From: an uncultured Clostridia bacterium
Lineage (GTDB): Bacteria > Bacillota > Clostridia > Oscillospirales > JAAYOS01
Direction of reading: 5' to 3'
Length of the DNA: 14,805 nt
Assembly: GCA_944386395.1 (NCBI GenBank)
Contig: CALXAZ010000121.1
Location: 1 to 14,805, forward strand
Positions 5,102 to 12,226 of this stretch are shown here, piece after piece. Under the pieces are notes generated by a model. That model did not search any database. It worked only from the letters and a program-made list of their open reading frames with translations, and was not told the origin of the DNA. How positions within the stretch are numbered: position 1 is the stretch's first letter; each line of letters begins with the position of its first letter. The translations under genes and the position numbers were made by a program.

Positions 5102-7687
5102 TTGGATAACAACAATACCCCAAAAAATATTCAGAAGGTCTCCGTGACCGACCGAAATCCAAGCCGTGGTCGCCGCAAAGAGGGCAACATGGCACTCCGC
5201 TGGATAGGTCGCGTGCTCGGTACCCTTGTACTGATAGGTATAACGACCGGAGCAATGCTTGCATGTATTGGCGCCATATATGTAGACCAATACATCAACA
5301 CTGATCTGGATGTAAATCTCGAGGATTTTCAGCTCGACCTTACTACCTTCATCTATTACTACAACAAAGATTCTGGCGACTATGAGATCCTTGATGAGCT
5401 GTATTCCTCTGAAAACCGCGTATGGGTTGAATACGAGGAAATTCCAGATTATATGCTGGACGCAATAGTTGCTATCGAAGATGAGCGCTTTATGAGTCAT
5501 CACGGTGTCGACTGGTATCGCACCGCCGGTGCATTTGTCAATATGTTTCTTGGTATGAAGAGCAATTTTGGTGGCTCGACAATAACTCAACAGCTCATAA
5601 AAAATCTTACCGATGAAAATGAAACTATTGTCCGCCGTAAAATAACAGAGATATTCCAGGCTCTTGAGTTTGAAAAGGAGCACTCAAAGGAAGATATTCT
5701 CGAACTATATCTAAATCTTGTCTATTTCAGCCAGGGCTGTTACGGTGTTCAGGCTGCGGCTCAGACATACTTTGACAAGGATGTGAGCGAGCTTTCACTT
5801 GCAGAGGCTGCCGCAATAGTCGGCATTACAAACCTTCCAACAAAATATGACCCATACCTAAACCGTGAAAACAACAAAGATAGACAAGAGATTATACTCA
5901 AAAAAATGTGTCAGCTCGGGATGATATCCGAGGAAGAGCGCGATTCTGCAATCGCCCAGGAGCTTGTTTTTAAACGAGATAGCCAGTCGAGCTCTTCAGA
6001 TGAGGAAGATGATGGCTCGTCTTCTGTGCAGAGCTACTTTGTTGACCTTGTAATAGAAGATGCGATAGAAGCCATTATGGAAGACAGGGGTGTGACCTAT
6101 AAGATTGCAGAGCAGCTGCTCTATTCCTCTGGATATTCTATATACACAACCATCGACATGGACATTCAGGCAGTTATTGATGAAGTGTATACCAATCCCG
6201 AATACTGGCCCAATGTTCCAAGCAAGGATGGCACAACTCCACAATCTGCTATCATGGTAACAGACCCATATACAGGCTACGTGCTTGGCGTCTATGGAGG
6301 TCTGGGCGAAAAGGAGAAGAGCCGCAGCTGGAGCCGCGCTACAGATTCTACGCGCCAGCCCGGTTCTACAATGAAACCGCTTGCTGCCTATGCCCCCGCG
6401 CTTGAGGCTGGGCTTATCACCCCCTATTCCACCGCCACAGATATGCCGGTAGACGTACTGAACGGCAATCCCTGGCCAAAAAATTACGACCAAAGCTCTG
6501 CCGGATACCGCGGTCAAGTTTCGATAATGTATGCGGTGCAGAATTCTCTTAACACCGTCCCTGCGGCGCTCGTTACCCAGATGGGAGCGGACTACTGCTT
6601 TGACTTTGCAAAATACAAAATGGGACTTTCCACGCTTGTCGAAGAGGTAACTGTGGGCGATCAGGTGAAAAGTGATAAATTCGTCGCGTCTATGGCTCTT
6701 GGCGGTCTGACCCATGGCGTTACAGTGCGCGATATGTGCGACGCATACTCAATCTTCACAAACAAGGGCATATATACAAAATCAAGAACGTTTACTCAGA
6801 TTCTTGATTCCTCTGGAAACGTTGTTATCGACAATTCCGCCGAGCAAGTAGCTGTCATCAAGGAAAAAACTGCCTACTATATGAACGTTTTACTTCAAAA
6901 TGTTGTAACGCGCGGAACCGGCATAAATGCGCGTCTGGACAATATGCCCTCCGCAGGTAAGACTGGTACGACAAACGACGACTATGACCGCTGGTATGTA
7001 GGGTACACTCCGTACTATACCTGCACAGTTTGGTATGGCTTTGATACAAATCAGACCATACAATCGGCTACAAGCCCCGCAGTTCCTCTCTGGAAAGCCG
7101 TTATGTCCAGGATACACGAGGGACTTGAGCCAAAGAGCTTTTTTGAGCCATCGACAGAGCTTGTCTCTGCTAGCTACTGTCTAGACTCAGGGATGATACC
7201 TTCCGAAGCCTGCCGCTCCGATATCCGTGGAAGCAGGGTTGCAACCGGCTCATTCTATCCTGAGGACGTACCGACATCAATATGCACTTGTCACGAGCTT
7301 GCATCTATTTGCGACGAGACTGGCAAGCTTGCAACCGAATTTTGTCCCGTTACACATCAGGCTGGGGTGACTAATATCACAAGGACATTCCCGGTCTCCG
7401 TATATATAAACGACAGCAAATATTCCAAATTCAGTATGAATATCTGCGATGTTCATACTTCCGACTGGATCCCTCCCACGGAGGCTACCGAGCCTTCTAC
7501 CGGAGAACCCCTCACCAATCCCGACGGGAATATTATCCCCACAGAGCCGGGTGGAATAGGCTCAACTCCTACATCGCCTACAGATGAACCGGTTACCGAA
7601 CCTTCCGAACCATCGGTAGAGCCGTCTGATGATGACAGCATTTTGTTTTTCCCATTCGCTTCCAGCACGATTTACGGTTATTCTTAG
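5102..7687 (+). CDS. Bifunctional class A penicillin-binding protein (PBP1a-type)
   Basis: Peptidoglycan glycan-strand polymerase and crosslinking transpeptidase, 861 residues. A basic cytoplasmic tail (1-33) is followed by one transmembrane helix (about 36-61). The GT51 glycosyltransferase domain (about 110-255) shows EDERFMSHHGVD (126-137, catalytic Glu), GGSTITQQLIKN (157-168), RRKITEIFQALEFEKEHSKE and NLVYFSQGCYGVQAAAQTYF. After a Ser/Asp-rich linker (294-309) comes the transpeptidase domain, with S422-T-M-K, S482-L-N and K620-T-G-T, all three catalytic motifs intact. The tail (about 790-845) is rich in Thr, Pro, Glu and Ser, then ends hydrophobic. The start is TTG at 5102, with AAAAGG 8 nt upstream; ATG at 5189 would shorten the cytoplasmic tail. 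Transcribed alone, it ends in a terminator shared with the convergent operon. Confidence 0.95.
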   Translation: MDNNNTPKNIQKVSVTDRNPSRGRRKEGNMALRWIGRVLGTLVLIGITTGAMLACIGAIYVDQYINTDLDVNLEDFQLDLTTFIYYYNKDSGDYEILDELYSSENRVWVEYEEIPDYMLDAIVAIEDERFMSHHGVDWYRTAGAFVNMFLGMKSNFGGSTITQQLIKNLTDENETIVRRKITEIFQALEFEKEHSKEDILELYLNLVYFSQGCYGVQAAAQTYFDKDVSELSLAEAAAIVGITNLPTKYDPYLNRENNKDRQEIILKKMCQLGMISEEERDSAIAQELVFKRDSQSSSSDEEDDGSSSVQSYFVDLVIEDAIEAIMEDRGVTYKIAEQLLYSSGYSIYTTIDMDIQAVIDEVYTNPEYWPNVPSKDGTTPQSAIMVTDPYTGYVLGVYGGLGEKEKSRSWSRATDSTRQPGSTMKPLAAYAPALEAGLITPYSTATDMPVDVLNGNPWPKNYDQSSAGYRGQVSIMYAVQNSLNTVPAALVTQMGADYCFDFAKYKMGLSTLVEEVTVGDQVKSDKFVASMALGGLTHGVTVRDMCDAYSIFTNKGIYTKSRTFTQILDSSGNVVIDNSAEQVAVIKEKTAYYMNVLLQNVVTRGTGINARLDNMPSAGKTGTTNDDYDRWYVGYTPYYTCTVWYGFDTNQTIQSATSPAVPLWKAVMSRIHEGLEPKSFFEPSTELVSASYCLDSGMIPSEACRSDIRGSRVATGSFYPEDVPTSICTCHELASICDETGKLATEFCPVTHQAGVTNITRTFPVSVYINDSKYSKFSMNICDVHTSDWIPPTEATEPSTGEPLTNPDGNIIPTEPGGIGSTPTSPTDEPVTEPSEPSVEPSDDDSILFFPFASSTIYGYS

Positions 7688-7698
7688 GATTCATCAAT

Positions 7699-7734
7699 AA
7701 AACAGAGGACGCCTATCAGCGTCCTCTGTTTTTT
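7699..7734. terminator. Bidirectional terminator between PBP gene and the molybdo-hydroxylase-like operon
   Basis: AAAACAGAGGACGC (7699-7712) pairs perfectly with GCGTCCTCTGTTTT (7719-7732) through 14 bp with a 6-nt loop, flanked by T runs on both strands. It ends the penicillin-binding protein gene (plus) and the convergent three-gene operon (minus). The stop codon of the minus-strand gene (7716-7718) lies in its loop, and the minus-strand 5' arm encodes that protein's last four residues. Confidence 0.9.
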
Positions 7735-8195
7735 ATACCGTTTTTCTCACTCTCTATAAATAGCTCTGCGATATGCTTTCCGTCCATACAGTGTATCCCG
7801 CTGCAAAACCACTCTTGGGCTGTCTCGACATCTGCATGTGGAAAGTGCATCGATAGACCATACGCCGTTACAAGAAGCCCTGGTACACAATAACCGCAGC
7901 ACTTAAAATCTTTATCAACCAGCCAGAAACTACCTACTCCCCCTCTACCAGAAAGTCCCTCAAATGTCGTTATATAGCTGCCCTCAACCTCAGCTGCAAG
8001 CACCCTGTTGCTGTCTGCCGGCCATCCATCTATCAGTACAGTGCCTGCAACCCCGTTTTCAGAGTACCGCGCTCCACAAAGCCCAAGCCCTTCCCTCAAC
8101 ACCTCCGAAAGGCGTGACCATGGCTCTGCCATCGCTTTTCGATGCTCACCATTTACTATTAGCTCAATAATAAAAGTGTCATTATATCTCTTCAC
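7716..8195 (-). CDS. Degenerate 2Fe-2S (small) subunit of a molybdenum hydroxylase-like complex
   Basis: Related to the small iron-sulfur subunit of xanthine/CO dehydrogenases (CoxS/XdhC type). The 159-residue length and order of blocks fit: FIIELIVNGEHRK, LSEVLREGLGLCG, GTVLIDGWPAD, ITTFEGLS, KCCGYCVPGLLVTAYGLS. The N-terminal ferredoxin-like domain normally has C-x4-C-x2-C and a fourth Cys; here that loop is three residues shorter and reads ARYSENGVAGTV, and the fourth position is N63, so all four ligands are gone. In the C-terminal domain the first CxxC survives (C100, C103). The second, normally LCRCTG, reads GIHCMDG (H135, C136), with C131 nearby. It could hold at most one altered cluster. 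The start is GTG at 8193-8195 with AAGGTGG 7 nt upstream, overlapping the FAD-subunit gene by 14 nt. The frame is fully open. The family call is good; function is unknown. Confidence 0.75.
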   Translation of the reverse strand: MKRYNDTFIIELIVNGEHRKAMAEPWSRLSEVLREGLGLCGARYSENGVAGTVLIDGWPADSNRVLAAEVEGSYITTFEGLSGRGGVGSFWLVDKDFKCCGYCVPGLLVTAYGLSMHFPHADVETAQEWFCSGIHCMDGKHIAELFIESEKNGIKNRGR

Positions 8196-9018
8196 CTTGG
8201 TTCCACCTTCCTATCCTCTCAAATGTATTTTGAAGAAGTTGTTTTCTCCGCCCCATGTCCTGCCCTCCAACAAGAATATCCTCTTTCAACCGCCCAATGC
8301 AAAGCTTTGCCGTTTCTTTATCTGTTAACCCCGATTCAAATATATCCTCAACTTCTTTTAAACGTACAGGCGGACCTGGCTCCCCGGCAATCGCTATCCT
8401 CACGCCCTCCTGAGAGCGCAGGGCAGCAGCCGACAGAAAGCCTTCCTCTTGCTGCCCTGCCTGCCGTATCCTGATAAATGGTAGGCTGAGATATTTCCTC
8501 TCTATGGCAAACATCAAGGCAAGCTCCCCATGGTTCAGCCTTTTCCCTGTAAACCTTTCGTCTCGATATCCCTCCTTGAACGTGCGCACCTCTGCCCCGC
8601 ACAGGAGCAGAGGCAAGGCAGCTTCCCTCCTTCCATCCCCATATACGCTCCCGCCAAGCGTTATTCTACACCTTGCCGTATGATCGGCTATCTCTCCAAC
8701 AACATCTCCCATTAGTGGAAATATCCCCGAATCCTTTATCTGTGTAAGTGTTGCCCCTGCACCTATATACAGTCTGTCACTATCAAGCCGCACAAAACTA
8801 CACAGCTTCTTTATGTCTATAAGGGTATATTCTTTTTCATATATATCTATCTGGTCAAGAAGTTGATAGCCTCCAGCATACCACAGTGGAATTTTCCCCT
8901 CTCTTTCTGCCTCTCTCCAGCAACATGCCGCCTCTTCTGGGCTGTCTGCACATATATACTCAAACTGAGGCATCGCCCTCCTTAATGAAAGGCTATCCCG
9001 TTTCATCCTTATTTCCAT
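8182..9018 (-). CDS. FAD-binding (medium) subunit of a molybdenum hydroxylase-like complex
   Basis: Related to the FAD subunit of xanthine/CO dehydrogenases (CoxM/XdhB type), which passes electrons from the iron-sulfur subunit to the acceptor. The product has 278 residues, near the usual 270-290. It begins with the PCMH-type FAD fold: FEYICADSPEEA, then AGGYQLL (48-54) where the family has AGGTDLL. TLGGSVYGDGRREAALPLLL (120-139) stands where the family has TIGGNLANASPAADLxPALL. The C-terminal domain follows, with FIRIRQAGQQEEGFLSAAAL and DILVGGQDMGRRKQLL. The glycine-rich loops are partly kept while several usual side chains differ, so FAD binding is possible but weakened. The ATG at 9016-9018 is preferred because AGGGAGAG lies just upstream; an in-frame ATG at 9066 lacks a site. 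It overlaps the large-subunit gene by 26 nt, suggesting coupling. Confidence 0.75.
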   Translation of the reverse strand: MEIRMKRDSLSLRRAMPQFEYICADSPEEAACCWREAEREGKIPLWYAGGYQLLDQIDIYEKEYTLIDIKKLCSFVRLDSDRLYIGAGATLTQIKDSGIFPLMGDVVGEIADHTARCRITLGGSVYGDGRREAALPLLLCGAEVRTFKEGYRDERFTGKRLNHGELALMFAIERKYLSLPFIRIRQAGQQEEGFLSAAALRSQEGVRIAIAGEPGPPVRLKEVEDIFESGLTDKETAKLCIGRLKEDILVGGQDMGRRKQLLQNTFERIGRWNQGEEI

Positions 9019-10030
9019 ACTCTCTCCCTTCTGCCAAAAGCATCTCCAAGACTTTTTCAACTCCACTGGGCTCGCCCTCCAAAGGAGGATTATTGGTGAG
9101 GAAGAGCTCTGCTAGGCAATAAAAATGCTCTGCCCCGCTTGCCAAAGCAAATTTTTTTGACAGCTCTTTTGCAAGTTCTGTTTTGTTTATGCAATATGCT
9201 CCACAATCAATCCTCAATTTGACCTCAAGGGCAAATATTCTGCCGTTTTTGTACCCTATTCTCATTCGTACCTCAAACTGCACGCGTCTCTTCTCTGGAG
9301 GGGATAGATATCTCATCACCACCCATCTCCCGCCAGACGCCCGGCTCGTCCGGCTTGCAAGTATCTCCGGAAGGAATGTCCTTGCTGCGCACCCGCGAGG
9401 ACAGCTCACTATGTTTAGGTCTGTATATCCCAGCCTACTCTCTGCCATCGCTTTAGCTGTCCCTTTTTCGTCAGACTCGGTAACCACTGTAAGCCTGCCG
9501 TCCACCCCGAATTTTACACGAACAAGCTTTGAACTTTTTTGCTCTTCCCGAAAAAAACTATATGTTTTTTCTTTGGATACATCGCATCTTTCAAACATAT
9601 CTGTCGATATTCTCTTGCCAAACTCTGCCCTAAGCGCCATATTTTTTTCCAGATCTGCTCGGCTTGTCCCTGCCGCACACCTTTCTAGAGCTTCTCCCAT
9701 ACTGGAAACAGTTTCCAATGGCAAATAATGTACTCTTACATATCTCGCCGCTGCCTCTGCCTCTTCCCGGCTCAGCGCACATACCACCGCAATCGGCTCA
9801 CCTGCATATCGCACCCTGCCCCCGGCGCACGACCATGGGCTTTCTCCCCCTTTCTCTCCTGTTACCACCGCACGCACTGACGGAAAGCGCTTTAGTCCCG
9901 AAATATCCACCCCCACAAGCTCTGCATGTGAATATTTCCCCGCTACCACTGCCGCATAAAGGCTATCTCTTTCACACATATCTGAAACAAACGGTCTTTT
10001 CACTTCTCCTATTTCAATGAGCCCCAACAC
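8993..10030 (-). CDS. Truncated, degenerate molybdopterin (large) subunit-like protein
   Basis: Related to the molybdopterin-binding subunit of xanthine/aldehyde dehydrogenases, but only 345 residues against about 750. Residues 10-110 match the a/b hammerhead domain: DSLYAAVVAGKYSHAELVGV, FPSVRAVVTGE, VRYAGEPIAVVCALSREEAE, then AARYVRVHYLPLE. The next part follows the first Moco-binding domain (VRVKFGVDGRLTVVTES; VRMRIGYKNGRIFALEV; IDCGAY). The glycine-rich GGGFGGK loop is replaced by CPRGCAARTF, and the HQxxLEP-like stretch is not seen. The protein stops soon after TNNPP, so the second Moco domain with the catalytic Glu is absent. Binding of molybdopterin is unlikely. The start is GTG at 10028-10030 with AGGAG 7 nt upstream; an in-frame TTG at 10048 is an alternative. 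It is first in a tightly overlapping three-gene operon. Confidence 0.7.
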   Translation of the reverse strand: MLGLIEIGEVKRPFVSDMCERDSLYAAVVAGKYSHAELVGVDISGLKRFPSVRAVVTGEKGGESPWSCAGGRVRYAGEPIAVVCALSREEAEAAARYVRVHYLPLETVSSMGEALERCAAGTSRADLEKNMALRAEFGKRISTDMFERCDVSKEKTYSFFREEQKSSKLVRVKFGVDGRLTVVTESDEKGTAKAMAESRLGYTDLNIVSCPRGCAARTFLPEILASRTSRASGGRWVVMRYLSPPEKRRVQFEVRMRIGYKNGRIFALEVKLRIDCGAYCINKTELAKELSKKFALASGAEHFYCLAELFLTNNPPLEGEPSGVEKVLEMLLAEGREYGNKDETG

Positions 10031-10048
10031 CGCTCCACTCCTTTCCAA

Positions 10049-10137
10049 ATAATATTTTCGCCAGCTGCCAGCAGAAATATAATCAGGTGACTTAAAGGCT
10101 AAGCACCTCTTCCCTGGATAGGCGGTGACCTTAAAAC
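10049..10137 (-). promoter_or_regulatory. Leader of the molybdo-hydroxylase-like operon with a hairpin and direct repeats
   Basis: On the minus strand, AGGTG-CTTA pairs with TAAG-(T)-CACCT (10085-10108), a 9-bp stem with one bulge and a 5-nt loop. On the plus strand GGTGACTTAAA (10086-10096) is repeated as GGTGACCTTAAA (10124-10135), 38 nt apart centre to centre. The stretch is richer in G and C than the sequence around it. No promoter with both boxes is convincing, and no known riboswitch, including the Moco motif, is recognised. Confidence 0.35.
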
Positions 10138-10178
10138 AATAAAATGCAAGATGCTTTTATAGCACCTTGCATTTTATT
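10138..10178. terminator. Bidirectional terminator downstream of the HAD phosphatase gene
   Basis: ATAAAATGCAAG pairs with CTTGCATTTTAT around an inner TGC/GCA stem and a TTTTATA loop; T-rich tracts follow on both strands. On the minus strand it ends the HAD gene; on the plus strand no gene needs it. Confidence 0.75.
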
Positions 10179-10230
10179 TTATCGCACTGCATGATAATAT
10201 ACAGAAATGTACTCTTGTTTTAGCTCAATT

Positions 10231-11052
10231 CTAATTTTCTGTCGTTTTAGCGAATTTACTCAACCATTTAGCAACAGCATCGTTATCATTGCTGCCAATG
10301 ACTGCTGTTGCAACCTGCTTTAATTCATCGACCGCATTAGAAACGGCATATGCTTCATCTGCCATATTAAACATATCAATATCATTTTTCCCATCCCCAA
10401 AAACAATTACCTTTTCACATCCCAAGAGCGCTTTAAGCTGCCTTATCGCATTTGCTTTTGATGCAGTTTTTGGCATAATTTCAAGCCATTGATATTTAGT
10501 GTATATATCTTCTTGAAAAACACAATGGTAGACGTTATTGTACTTTTTATAGAATGGTTCAAGCTTTTTCTTTGTGTCAATGCAGGTTATATAAAAAGTG
10601 TCTCCTTTCACCAATTCATTTTTGCAAATAACTGGATGATCTCTTTTGTCATTCTTTCTGCTATCAATAAATACCTGCATTCCGGTGGTGCATTTATCTG
10701 CAATATATGAAAATTTTTCTTTTCCTTCTATAAAACTATATACAATAGGATATATATCGTTTTTTATCAGATCCTCAATTACATCTTTTATTTCTGGACC
10801 AAAGAAATTTTTTATTAAAAAAGCACCGTCTTTATTATCGACGACCATGACCCCGTTATAAATAATCAAAGGGAATTTCGCATCCAAACCTTTTGTAACC
10901 TTGTGAGCGGTTCGGAAGGAACGAGCAGTTGCATACGAAAAAATTATGCCGCTTTCTATAAGACTGTTGATTGTTTGTATTGTATATTCAGAGATTTTCT
11001 CATTACTGCCAAGCAGTGTGCCATCCAAATCGGAAACGTATAATATTTTCAT
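10231..11052 (-). CDS. Cof-type HAD-IIB family hydrolase
   Basis: A cytosolic haloacid dehalogenase-type phosphatase of the Cof subfamily, 273 residues, the usual length. Motif I is SDLDGTLL, with nucleophile D8 and acid/base D10; motif II is the ATAR stretch (41-44). Conserved K199 lies in KTASKANAI, and motif IV is GDGKNDIDMF (219-228), with D220 and D224 for magnesium. The long cap between about 85 and 190 sets substrate choice in this family (sugar phosphates, flavin or pyridoxal phosphates), so the substrate cannot be predicted. The ATG follows AAGGAGGTG at good spacing and the gene has its own promoter. It is visibly richer in A and T than its neighbours, with many AAA, ATA and TTT codons, and is bounded by a bidirectional terminator on each side. 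That suggests an independent, possibly acquired, unit. Confidence 0.93.
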   Translation of the reverse strand: MKILYVSDLDGTLLGSNEKISEYTIQTINSLIESGIIFSYATARSFRTAHKVTKGLDAKFPLIIYNGVMVVDNKDGAFLIKNFFGPEIKDVIEDLIKNDIYPIVYSFIEGKEKFSYIADKCTTGMQVFIDSRKNDKRDHPVICKNELVKGDTFYITCIDTKKKLEPFYKKYNNVYHCVFQEDIYTKYQWLEIMPKTASKANAIRQLKALLGCEKVIVFGDGKNDIDMFNMADEAYAVSNAVDELKQVATAVIGSNDNDAVAKWLSKFAKTTEN

Positions 11053-11079
11053 GCTTGTTCACCTCCTTATTTACTTTGT

Positions 11080-11109
11080 AATATAGCATAAGAGGGACAT
11101 TAACTGCAA
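11080..11109 (-). promoter_or_regulatory. Promoter of the HAD phosphatase gene
   Basis: The minus strand shows -35 TTGCAG (11104-11109) and an extended -10, TGc-TATATT (TATATT at 11080-11085), with an 18-nt spacer, placing the start about 20-25 nt before the start codon. Confidence 0.6.
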
Positions 11110-11115
11110 GATAGT

Positions 11116-11155
11116 AAAACACACTCAAAGGACTATTGTCCCTCGAGTGTGTTTT
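11116..11155. terminator. Bidirectional terminator downstream of the M28 peptidase gene
   Basis: AAAACACACTC (11116-11126) pairs with GAGTGTGTTTT (11145-11155), an 11-bp stem capped by a second stem GGAC-TATT-GTCC. T-rich tails follow on both strands. It ends the minus-strand peptidase gene. Confidence 0.8.
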
Positions 11156-11196
11156 CTGTTTTATAAGTATTCCGCTATTCTTACAATAGACATTAG

Positions 11197-11970
11197 CTAT
11201 ATAAGTCCGTCTATAAGATATTCAAGCAGCATATCCATACTCTTCTGCGAAACGGTATCCACACTGTCTTTTGCTCCAAGGTGCATAGTCGATATGATCT
11301 CAAGCTCATTAAATCTGCGGTTCAGATCCTCGTCCGGCTTCTGTCCGCTCCGAATAATCTCCGATATCTCCTCAAAAAGCTTTACATCTCCATCATTTAG
11401 CACCGCAATAGAGATATTTGGTATACCATACTTCTGAAACATTACATCGTCCCCATTTGGCAGATATCCAAGCAGCGTGACACGGTTTTTTTCTAGCACA
11501 GCCCTGTCCATGAGCTTCCCAAAGTCAGGATTTCCAGCGTTCCCCTTGTCCGCTACGGCAATCCGGCTTCCATATCCGCACACATCCAGGTTCACCATAG
11601 CGGAGATATTTTCTATCCCTGTATCAATTATATATGCCTCGCTTCCGTGATCGGCATACTCTTCTCTATCAAAAAACACTATTTCTATGCCACTGTCACG
11701 CCCGTGTAGCTTCTTTGCAAGTCTTATCAATATGCTTACGCCTGCGGCATTGTCATTTGCCCCTGTGCTCCCCTCGACACTGTCGTAATGTGCGCCTATC
11801 ACGAGGCGCTTTCCCTCTTTTCCGGAGGGTATTACTATATTTTCTACCCAATGCTCACCTTGTTTTCTGAGTCTCTGGTCAAAAGGCAGCTCTTCCTCCC
11901 TGAGTATCCCAATCAAAGCTTCCCTACGCTCACTTTGATCCTCCATTGCCATTCTTCGCACATGTCTCAT
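11197..11970 (-). CDS. M28 family zinc metallopeptidase, cytosolic
   Basis: An M28-type (aminopeptidase/glutamate carboxypeptidase-like) peptidase, 257 residues. The co-catalytic metal ligands are visible in order: H61 in GAHYDSV, bridging D73 in GANDNAAGVS, E103/E104 in FFDREEYADHGS, D129 in NLDVCGYG, and H230 in STMHLGAKDSVDTVS. The product has no signal peptide or membrane segment, so it probably works in the cytosol on short peptides or amino-acid conjugates. It is shorter than secreted M28 enzymes and consists essentially of the catalytic domain. The ATG start is supported by GGAGG 6 nt upstream; the ATG at residue 7 is less well placed. It has its own promoter, diverging from that of the sugar isomerase-like gene, and a terminator downstream. 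The exact substrate cannot be told from sequence. Confidence 0.9.
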   Translation of the reverse strand: MRHVRRMAMEDQSERREALIGILREEELPFDQRLRKQGEHWVENIVIPSGKEGKRLVIGAHYDSVEGSTGANDNAAGVSILIRLAKKLHGRDSGIEIVFFDREEYADHGSEAYIIDTGIENISAMVNLDVCGYGSRIAVADKGNAGNPDFGKLMDRAVLEKNRVTLLGYLPNGDDVMFQKYGIPNISIAVLNDGDVKLFEEISEIIRSGQKPDEDLNRRFNELEIISTMHLGAKDSVDTVSQKSMDMLLEYLIDGLI

Positions 11971-12049
11971 GTCTTTCCTCCATCCTGTCAGAGAATTGTC
12001 CTGGTATACGTATTGCCGTCAGAATCAACCCCCTAACTGTCTTTTTTTG

Positions 12050-12078
12050 ATTATATATCACGAAAGCTCTTTTAGCAA
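12050..12078 (-). promoter_or_regulatory. Promoter of the M28 peptidase gene
   Basis: The minus strand shows -35 TTGCTA (12073-12078) and a perfect -10 TATAAT (12050-12055) separated by 17 nt. The transcript would start near 12043, leaving a leader of about 70 nt. Confidence 0.7.
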
Positions 12079-12111
12079 TATCTATCGCCCCCCTGTATAC
12101 CTATGCCACTA

Positions 12112-12140
12112 TTGACAACAGCAAAGATTTTGGTTAATAT
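12112..12140 (+). promoter_or_regulatory. Promoter of the sugar isomerase/epimerase-like gene
   Basis: A perfect -35 TTGACA (12112-12117) and -10 TAATAT (12135-12140) are separated by 17 nt. The start would be near 12147, with a leader of about 80 nt. The -10 lies within TTAATATTAA, a short palindrome. Confidence 0.75.
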
Positions 12141-12226
12141 TAACTTGGTGAATAAATTACAGAACAGCTGGCGCAGCTTGGCGCAAAGGCGTATTCTGCA
12201 ATATATAAGAAAAGGAGATTTTAACA

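Noticed and set aside
5078..5683. Open frame antisense to the PBP gene
   Set aside because: It lies opposite a strongly conserved coding region, has no homology that I recognise, and no promoter or ribosome binding site of its own.
5996..6715. Second long antisense frame within the PBP gene
   Set aside because: A shadow of the codon bias in the transpeptidase domain; the translation shows no domain.
7716..10030. Calling the three molybdo-hydroxylase-like genes pseudogenes
   Set aside because: No internal stop or frameshift is present in any of them; the domain losses are clear, but decay is only one of two explanations.
10049..10137. Moco, purine, cobalamin or other known riboswitch before the molybdo-hydroxylase-like operon
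   Set aside because: The conserved core sequences I know for these classes are not present; only a hairpin and direct repeats can be supported.
12091..12226. Small open frame at 12103-12336 before the sugar isomerase-like gene
   Set aside because: It overlaps the promoter and the real gene in another frame, and has no ribosome binding site.
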